DNA from: Candidatus Gastranaerophilales bacterium
Lineage (GTDB): Bacteria > Cyanobacteriota > Vampirovibrionia > Gastranaerophilales > Gastranaerophilaceae
Length of the DNA: 48,126 bases
NCBI GenBank assembly: GCA_944326475.1
Contig: CALVEC010000018.1
Span: 1-48,126 of the forward strand
Direction of reading: 5' to 3'
Both the position numbers and the translations under genes were made by a program. Below the pieces are notes generated by a model. That model ran no database searches, had not been told where the DNA came from, and saw only the letters and a list, made by a program, of their open reading frames with translations. This document shows, in pieces, positions 43,070 through 48,126 of this stretch (its first letter is position 1; the number at the start of each line of letters is the position of its first letter).

Positions 43070-43166
43070 TTGCCTTCTTTTCTTAGCGAGCTGGGGCGAG
43101 CTAAAGAAAATGGCGTCACGACTATACGCTAAGCAGACATATTCGCAATGGTCTGTAAATAGTGAC
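43070..43166 (+). repeat. Two-stem repeat, copy 1
   Basis: Stem 1 TTTTCTTAGC (43078-43087)/GCTAAAGAAAA (43100-43110) with one bulged A closes a GAGCTGGGGCGA loop; stem 2 is TGGCGT (43111-43116)/ACGCTA (43126-43131). The conserved tail is CAATGGTCTGTAAATAGTGA. Copy 2 at 47526-47622 has different stem bases that still pair. Confidence 0.65.
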
Positions 43167-43417
43167 ACTGGGCTCCACAATCATTATACGGCACGGAGAT
43201 ACTTCGTATCTCACTTAGCCTGCCTCTAAAAAAACGATACTTAATCGTTTTTTCAGAGTTCTTGTCAAAGAATGGGTGGAACATGTAACTATAATCGTAT
43301 TTTTCGCAAAAAACTTCTGTCTTGCTGAACTCGTTTCAGCATCTGTACAAACGCCGATTGCTGTAATAATCTCTGAAGTTCGTTGAAATCCGCTGAACCC
43401 GGCATGCAGAGTGCAAA

Positions 43418-43787
43418 CCGAAATATTGTATCGAACAAGTTTTTTGAACGTTCATTTCTTTTCTTTTGAATTGCGCATGCAAAAGAAAAGAAACGAACCA
43501 AAGAAAAGAAAACAGGCGCTGAACAAAAGAGCTTGTATAGTCTTTAAACGAAAATTTTCCGGCACAAGACCGGATAAATTTTATTTAACATCATGCCGTT
43601 CCCCACCCTACCCCTCCCCAAGCCGGGGAGGGAACAAAACAGGCTTGTAGAACTCCTTCCCCGACTTGGGGAAGGTTGGGATGGGGAGTGACCCGTAAGG
43701 GGGCAACCGGCTACGGGTGTTCTAACAAGCTCTAACCGACGGCTCCGCCCTACAGGGGGACACCCCCTGTAACCCTCGTTTGGCTTG
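43418..43787 (-). repeat. Three-hairpin structured repeat, copy C with nested insertion
   Basis: On the minus strand it follows copy B closely (same hairpin 1, same CCGG-closed inner stem, same hairpin 3). Inside hairpin 2 it carries an extra segment of about 140 bp made of two GC-rich hairpins (CCTTCCCC/GGGGAAGG-type and CCCTCCCC/GGGGAGGG-type). A single version of the latter lies beside copy A at about 1107-1128. Confidence 0.7.
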
Positions 43788-43984
43788 ACAAAAAACATAA
43801 AATAGCTCCGTATCTTTTGGTAATCTCCGATTAGCGAAGCATTATTGTTGCGCTAAATTTTAATTTACCGCAACCTGCTTATAATAACACGTCATGCTGA
43901 ACTTGTTTCAGCATCTGTACAAACGTCGATTGCTGTAATAATATCTGAAGTTCGTTGAAAATTAACTAAATCCGACTTGGCTTG

Positions 43985-45025
43985 CTACATACCTATATTC
44001 TGTTCCACCTTGAGTTCGTCGATGATTCTGAACACGTCGATAAAGTCCACGAGCACCCGCTGCCAGTTGCCTATGTCTGAAAAAGACTTATTCGGCGCAA
44101 TATCGAACCAGTCTTTACCGTCCAGCGCAAGATACATATACCCGTCTATAAAGCTGCAGGATACCGAGCAATTTCTGTTCTTAGACGCAATGCTTACCAG
44201 TCTGTTCATAAATCCGGTGGTTAAAATATACCTTGCCTCCACCTGATCATCTGCATACACGTCAAAATACTTCTCAAACACAGGATCTTCGAGGTGGACT
44301 CTGTTTTGGCTGTCTCCCAAATTTATCAGTACGTTTACATCTCTTTTTACAATAATATCACCATTGAATTTTTTATTCATCGGAAATTTTACAAGCAGAC
44401 CTTTAAAAATTTGTGTAACAGTACGATTTTTACCGGAGCCGCTTTCACGCTTAAGGTTAATATCTCTAAACAAGATGGGCAGAGAATTGTATTTTCCGGT
44501 TATATAGTCATCTATTTTGCAGCGATTAAAATAGTCAAACAGTCTTGTGTGTTCATATTCTTTTTCTTCCGAGTTTTTAAAATCCGCATTTTCATCATGA
44601 AGACGGAATGTAAACACATCTTTTAGCCTGTCTGCATAAGGATTTCCGGAGGTTTTGTTTACGCCGTAGTCTCTTATGACAAAGTCGCTTCCGATAAAGT
44701 TTAAAAGCAATGGCAGGGTCTCGTATTTCATCTGCTGCTGCAGTTTTTTCATAGAAGGTGTTACGATTTTAAGAATCAGACCGACAATCAAAATCGTAAG
44801 CAGTACCATCATGACATCCATATTTTTTATTTCAAACAGTCTTGACACCATTAAAATTACAGCAATCACCGTCAAAATTGTATCCAAAACATAAATTGCC
44901 GGACGCCATCTTTCATAACCCACAACTTTCGGATGAATATTTTTGTAGAAATAATTACTAAACTCTTTTGAGCTTATCTTTCGCATTACTTCAACGCTTT
45001 TCGGGACATTATTTGTTTCTTCCAT
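43985..45025 (-). CDS. DUF3137 membrane protein B
   Basis: Two closely spaced transmembrane segments (about 47-64, ILTVIAVILMVSRLF, and 72-90, MMVLLTILIVGLILKIV) precede a large soluble domain containing YDYFNRC-like LFDYFNRCKIDDYITG, VTQIFKGLLVKFPMNKKFNGDIIV, VHLEDPVFEKYFDVYADDQVEARYILTTGFMNRLV and CSFIDGYMYLALDG, the DUF3137 pattern. The C-terminus EQNIGM nearly repeats EQDIGM of the paralogue. ATG 45025 overlaps the upstream stop by one base (TGATG). It is the last gene of the lemA operon. Role unknown. Confidence 0.8.
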   Translation of the reverse strand: MEETNNVPKSVEVMRKISSKEFSNYFYKNIHPKVVGYERWRPAIYVLDTILTVIAVILMVSRLFEIKNMDVMMVLLTILIVGLILKIVTPSMKKLQQQMKYETLPLLLNFIGSDFVIRDYGVNKTSGNPYADRLKDVFTFRLHDENADFKNSEEKEYEHTRLFDYFNRCKIDDYITGKYNSLPILFRDINLKRESGSGKNRTVTQIFKGLLVKFPMNKKFNGDIIVKRDVNVLINLGDSQNRVHLEDPVFEKYFDVYADDQVEARYILTTGFMNRLVSIASKNRNCSVSCSFIDGYMYLALDGKDWFDIAPNKSFSDIGNWQRVLVDFIDVFRIIDELKVEQNIGM

Positions 45026-46110
45026 CACATACCTATATCTTGTTCTGCCTTCATTGTATCTACAACCGTCAGCACTTTGCCGAGGTCCATAAGTAATTTT
45101 CGATAATTTTTTATAGTGTTTGCCGACTTAAACAAGCTTACATCAAACCACTTGCCCTTCTTTTGCAAAGCAAGATTCATCATTCCGTTTTCAAACGAAC
45201 ATACAACATCAAACTTGCCCTTTTGCTTTGCAATAAATATAAATCTCTGCAATATCGGTATGGTTAAAATATTTTTTGCATCAGAAATATCATCGGCATA
45301 AACCTCGAAAACCTCCTCAAATATCGGGTCTTCAAGAGATACCGCAGGCGGCAGGTTTAAGTTTTCAAACTGGTTCAGCCAGCTCTTTTTCTTCTTAATA
45401 ACCACACGACCGGAAGTCTTTTTAGCAATGTTGCAGGAAATAAAAACGCCGTTAAATATTTTGTTTATCGTTCTGCGTCCGAGTTTCAGAGGACCTACGG
45501 TTATGAAATTTTTTGTAAATGACACATAATCGAGCCTGAGTGTGCGGATGGTAAGATTCAAGCCTTTATAAATCCCGTCTATTACCTCAAAAGCGTAGCA
45601 GCGGTTGAACGACGGAAGCAGCCGCAACGATTTTACATACTGACCGTGGGGGCTTGCTATGTAGTCATTATTGTCAAAATAGGTGCGTTTTGTCTCTTTT
45701 GATTCATAAATACCCGTATCCGTATAGTCAAACGAGAGTTCCGCAAGCCATTTCCAGATTAAATCTTTCACATTCGGCGTTTCGCACGAAAAATCCCCCC
45801 AGAAAGAAAGCAGTTTCCCCATTACACGGGATTTTGCGTTCAATGCGTAAACACACCTTACATATTTTTTTACGACCATTACAATAAACAGCGCCGCAAA
45901 TACCCCCAGATAACTTTTCGTAAGCAGGTATATGCCGACAGCAATTATTGCTGACAGCACAATAGTTGAATAATAAACACTGACGAATTTGTTTCTCAGT
46001 GTTTCTATTTTTTGGAGCACAGGCTCCATTTCTTTGTTAAAAAACTCTGCAAACTCCGGAGTTCGCAGAGTTTTTATGAGTTCTACACCTTTTTGGGCGT
46101 TTTCTTCCAT
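45025..46110 (-). CDS. DUF3137 membrane protein A
   Basis: Same architecture as its downstream neighbour: two membrane helices (about 43-60, YYSTIVLSAIIAVGIYLL, and 68-84, GVFAALFIVMVVKKYV), then LLPSFNRCYAFEVIDGIYKG, IFNGVFISCNIAKKTSGRVVI, VSLEDPIFEEVFEVYADDISDAKNILTIPILQRFI and CSFENGMMNLALQ, ending VDTMKAEQDIGM. The two are clearly paralogues but well diverged. ATG; 16 bp after lemA. Association of DUF3137 with LemA is a recurrent pattern; the molecular role is not established. Confidence 0.8.
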   Translation of the reverse strand: MEENAQKGVELIKTLRTPEFAEFFNKEMEPVLQKIETLRNKFVSVYYSTIVLSAIIAVGIYLLTKSYLGVFAALFIVMVVKKYVRCVYALNAKSRVMGKLLSFWGDFSCETPNVKDLIWKWLAELSFDYTDTGIYESKETKRTYFDNNDYIASPHGQYVKSLRLLPSFNRCYAFEVIDGIYKGLNLTIRTLRLDYVSFTKNFITVGPLKLGRRTINKIFNGVFISCNIAKKTSGRVVIKKKKSWLNQFENLNLPPAVSLEDPIFEEVFEVYADDISDAKNILTIPILQRFIFIAKQKGKFDVVCSFENGMMNLALQKKGKWFDVSLFKSANTIKNYRKLLMDLGKVLTVVDTMKAEQDIGM

Positions 46111-46126
46111 AATTAATTACCAGTTT

Positions 46127-46702
46127 TTATAGATATTGGCTTGCGGAAACAGGTTCTCTGCTTGCAGCATCGGTTTCAAAATAGCTGTAACCCATAACTT
46201 CCGCAGCACAGCCGGCAAACAGCGAGCCGGGGAAAATTTGAACAGCGTTTCTGACCTGAGTCAACGCAGAGTTGTAAAATCTTCTTGCTGCCGCAATGTG
46301 TTCTTCAACTTCGTTGTAAGTCGTCATTGCATGCATCATTGTCGAATCTGATTTCAATTGCGGATAATTTTCCACATTAACCATAAGCTGACTCATAAGA
46401 TTGTCCAATTTTGCCTCTGCAGCAAACTTTTCTTTTGAACCGGAACGTGACTGCATTGCCTGCGATCTGAGTTCAGTAATTCTCTCAAAAATTTCTTTTT
46501 CATGTTCCATGAATTTTTTTGCGATAGTCAAAATATTCGGAACAAGGTCGTGGCGTTTTTTAAGCTGTACATCAATACCTGATAAGGCTTCCATAACATT
46601 GTTTTTACAGCGTACTACATTTGCATATGTCATATACAAAACACCGCCGATAAACAGAACTGCGAAAGCAACTACACCAGCCATACCTGTTAATGTAAAC
46701 AT
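46127..46702 (-). CDS. lemA: LemA family protein
   Basis: One N-terminal membrane helix (about 7-26, MAGVVAFAVLFIGGVLYMTY), then the LemA helical bundle: YANVVRCKNNVMEALSGIDVQLKKRHDLVPNILTIAKKFMEHEKEIFERITELRSQA, MSQLMVNVENYPQLKSDSTM, EVEEHIAAARRFYNSALTQVRNAVQIFPGSLFA and the closing Y.YFE..A..R.PVS. The length of 191 aa is normal. The family is poorly understood and is usually placed in the cell envelope. AAGGAG precedes the ATG. First gene of the three-gene operon with two DUF3137 genes. Confidence 0.93.
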   Translation of the reverse strand: MFTLTGMAGVVAFAVLFIGGVLYMTYANVVRCKNNVMEALSGIDVQLKKRHDLVPNILTIAKKFMEHEKEIFERITELRSQAMQSRSGSKEKFAAEAKLDNLMSQLMVNVENYPQLKSDSTMMHAMTTYNEVEEHIAAARRFYNSALTQVRNAVQIFPGSLFAGCAAEVMGYSYFETDAASREPVSASQYL

Positions 46703-46776
46703 TCCATACTCTCCTTATTATTTACCAATAATATACTAACATATATACGGTTTAATGTTGTAATCTTTTTGGAGTA

Positions 46777-47409
46777 TTATGACTTGTCGCTGCCAAAAGG
46801 CAAGTTATATTTTTTTTCGTATCCTATGGTCGTTTTGGCGTCGTGTCCGGGGTAAACATTGATATTATCATCAAGTGTAAACAGCTTATTAACAATAGAG
46901 TTTTGAAGCTGCTTAAAATTTCCGCCGGCTAAGTCTGTTCTTCCGACAGAGCCGTAAAAAAGCGTATCGCCCGAAAACAAATCGTTGCCTATCAAAAAGC
47001 AGCAGCTTCCCTGCGTATGACCGGGGGTGTGGATGATTTTGATTTTTTTGCCGCCGAGCCTTAAGTCGCTGTTTTCGTTAAATGTAATCACATTAGCAGG
47101 CGGAAGCACATCCGGTATACCGAGAGCCGCAGTTTGTACATTAAGACTCTCCAGCAGAAGCTTGTCATCTTCGTGCACATAAACAGGAACACCCGTTCTG
47201 TCCTGAATGTCTTTTTCTTCTATAATATGGTCAAAATGCGCATGAGTATTCAAAATATACTTTAGAGTCGCATGCAGCTTTTCAATTTCATCGTTTATAA
47301 TGTCAAAATTGCTGCCTCCATCGATAATAATTGCCTCTTTCGTTTCTTCGTCAACCAAAAGGTATGTGTTTTCGCCAAAAATACCTGTCGGAAATATTTT
47401 TATAATCAT
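46777..47409 (-). CDS. MBL-fold hydrolase, glyoxalase II-like
   Basis: The metal motif is NTHAHFDHI (H56, H58, D60, H61), followed by IIHTPGHTQGSCCFLIG, LFSGDTLFYGSVGRTDL and NVYPGHDAKTTIGYEK, giving the full set of ligands of the glyoxalase II/persulfide dioxygenase branch. At 210 aa it lacks the C-terminal substrate domain of true glyoxalase II, so a generic hydroxyacylglutathione-hydrolase-like label is safer. ATG 47409 with AGGAG upstream. Confidence 0.9.
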   Translation of the reverse strand: MIIKIFPTGIFGENTYLLVDEETKEAIIIDGGSNFDIINDEIEKLHATLKYILNTHAHFDHIIEEKDIQDRTGVPVYVHEDDKLLLESLNVQTAALGIPDVLPPANVITFNENSDLRLGGKKIKIIHTPGHTQGSCCFLIGNDLFSGDTLFYGSVGRTDLAGGNFKQLQNSIVNKLFTLDDNINVYPGHDAKTTIGYEKKYNLPFGSDKS

Positions 47410-47960
47410 TGATTTTCTCCTATAAGAGAATATTATATCAGACAAAATATCAAATTTGTCAAATTATGCAGAGAGGCAGGCATGTCGGATTTTTCTCATA
47501 AAACGAACTGTCATGCTGGCGGATTTGCCTTCTTTTTCGGCTGAGCTGGGGCGAAGCCTGAAAAATGGCGTCACGACTTTACGCCAAGCAGGCATAATTG
47601 CAATGGTCTGTAAATAGTGACAAGGTCGGACGGCTGACCGGAGGGAACGCCCCTTGTGAGCAAGGTTGACGACGCGGGATTTGCAAAGCAAATCAAAGCG
47701 GAGTGCAAAACCTTGTGAACGCCAATAATCCAAGACGAGGATTTCAGCATCTTACCGGCGCGGCGTTCAGCGAAAAAGGCGGAATTAAGTTAAAAGCTAA
47801 AAAATACGATTATAGCTTTTTGTTCCACCCATTCTTTGGCAAGAACTCTGAGAGGGAACAGAACAATCGAACAGACCCTCTCTCTTTGGGAGAGTGGTTA
47901 AAAAGTAACAGCATATTTATATATTACTTGATAATTTTTTTTTAGCAGGTATTATGATTT
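47410..47960. repeat. Repeat-filled region before the tandem array
   Basis: No credible gene. It holds the TGTCATGCTGGCGG end box (47508), copy 2 of the two-stem element (47526-47622), a GGCGTTCAGCG segment shared with 815-925, and a CCACCCATTCTTTG.CAAGAACTCT box whose inverted version is at about 43258-43277. Confidence 0.7.
47526..47622 (+). repeat. Two-stem repeat, copy 2
   Basis: Stem 1 TTTTTCGGCT (47533-47542)/AGCCTGAAAAA (47555-47565) has the same loop and the same single bulge position as copy 1 at 43070. Stem 2 TGGCGT (47566-47571)/ACGCCA (47581-47586) is fully paired. The same CAATGGTCTGTAAATAGTGA tail follows. Confidence 0.65.
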
Positions 47961-48126
47961 TATACGTGCCTGTAGCCCAGCTGGCTGAGCAAGCGTTGAG
48001 CTTGCGTTTCAGATAAAGTTTGGCTCCAAACGCGGTAATGACAATTAAATATACGTGCCTGTAGCCCAGCTGGCTGAGCAAGCGTTGAGCTTGCGTTTCA
48101 GATAAAGTTTGGCTCCAAACGCGGTA
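47961..48126 (+). repeat. Tandem 89-bp repeat resembling a degenerate tRNA gene
   Basis: Unit 1 is 47961-48049; unit 2 starts at 48050 and is cut by the window end; the copies are identical where both are visible. Each begins with a tRNA-like 5' part (GTGCCTGTAGCCCAGCTGGC) and can form a GCAAG-CGTTGAG-CTTGC stem-loop of anticodon-arm size plus a GTTTG/CAAAC stem, but lacks the U33 position, a TTCRA loop and a matching 3' acceptor strand. I therefore do not call it a functional tRNA. Confidence 0.6.

Larger units (their letters stand above)
42829..43984. repeat. Second repeat mosaic between trmFO and the DUF3137/lemA cluster
   Basis: No credible gene. It contains a half REP box at 42832-42844, a long inverted repeat (42905-43044), a two-stem element (43070-43166), two short perfect hairpins (43196-43212, 43229-43253), a TGCTGAA palindrome (about 43323-43341), copy C of the three-hairpin element on minus (43418-43787) with a nested GC-rich insertion, and another TGCTGAA palindrome (about 43895-43913). 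Confidence 0.8.

Noticed and set aside
43196-43253. Short hairpins considered as a CRISPR or riboswitch
   Set aside because: There are no regularly spaced repeats with unique spacers, no cas genes, and no downstream gene in the right place for a riboswitch.
47961-48126. Functional tRNA genes at the right edge
   Set aside because: The 5' half is tRNA-like but there is no TTCRA T-loop, no U33 and no acceptor 3' strand complementary to the 5' strand.

Overview
The window looks like chromosome from a non-photosynthetic, probably fermentative relative of Cyanobacteria (Melainabacteria/Vampirovibrionia, most likely the gut order Gastranaerophilales). The pointers are an RNA polymerase beta' subunit split into rpoC1 and rpoC2 with a very large insertion in rpoC2, a DUF3326 protein otherwise typical of cyanobacteria, a GH57 glycogen-branching enzyme, the yggS-sepF pair, and A+T-rich DNA. 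No photosynthesis gene is visible. The taxon is inferred from gene content, not from a marker search.

Layout. 1-480: tRNA-Thr and tRNA-Tyr, with the 3' end of tRNA-Tyr, its terminator and flank duplicated in tandem. 480-1600: gene-free repeat mosaic. 1.6-4.15 kb: a mobile-looking cargo made of an EcoRI-type restriction-modification operon on the minus strand plus a divergent XRE regulator/HAD phosphatase pair around a long palindrome; I found no GAATTC site in the whole window. 4.3-11.3 kb: a hypothetical gene, yggS-sepF, a DUF262-like remnant, a 2-hydroxyacyl-CoA dehydratase-type protein, a 58-aa protein, ispH-rpsA and a SprA-type HEXXH protein. 11.3-15.9 kb: an AAA+ ATPase with a partner sharing its N-terminal leader, a CheR-like methyltransferase and a DMT transporter. 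15.9-21 kb: GH57 branching enzyme, rubrerythrin, a small conserved protein with a family 9 glycosyltransferase, a pilin-like protein and L31. 21-25.7 kb: proS and a one-carbon-flavoured run (MetE/UROD-like, CooC-like ATPase, folD). 26-29.3 kb: a secreted Cys-rich protein, pth, a two-part HTH protein, a possible small RNA and an M48 peptidase. 29.3-38.4 kb: the rpoB-rpoC1-rpoC2 operon with a readable promoter and terminator. 38.5-42.8 kb: DUF3326, UPF0173, HD-GYP and trmFO. 42.8-44 kb: a second repeat mosaic. 44-47.4 kb: lemA with two paralogous DUF3137 membrane proteins and an MBL-fold hydrolase. 47.4 kb to the end: repeats and a tandem tRNA-like array.

Most coding DNA is housekeeping. The unusual material is the EcoRI-type system together with apparent GAATTC depletion; several dispersed repeats in which copies differ in sequence but keep base-paired stems, as expected of structured RNA or folded single-stranded DNA elements; an N-terminal leader shared by two adjacent proteins of otherwise unknown role; and duplicated tRNA-derived sequence at both ends of the window.

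All calls come from reading the sequence and from remembered family motifs. No database search, folding program or composition count was run.
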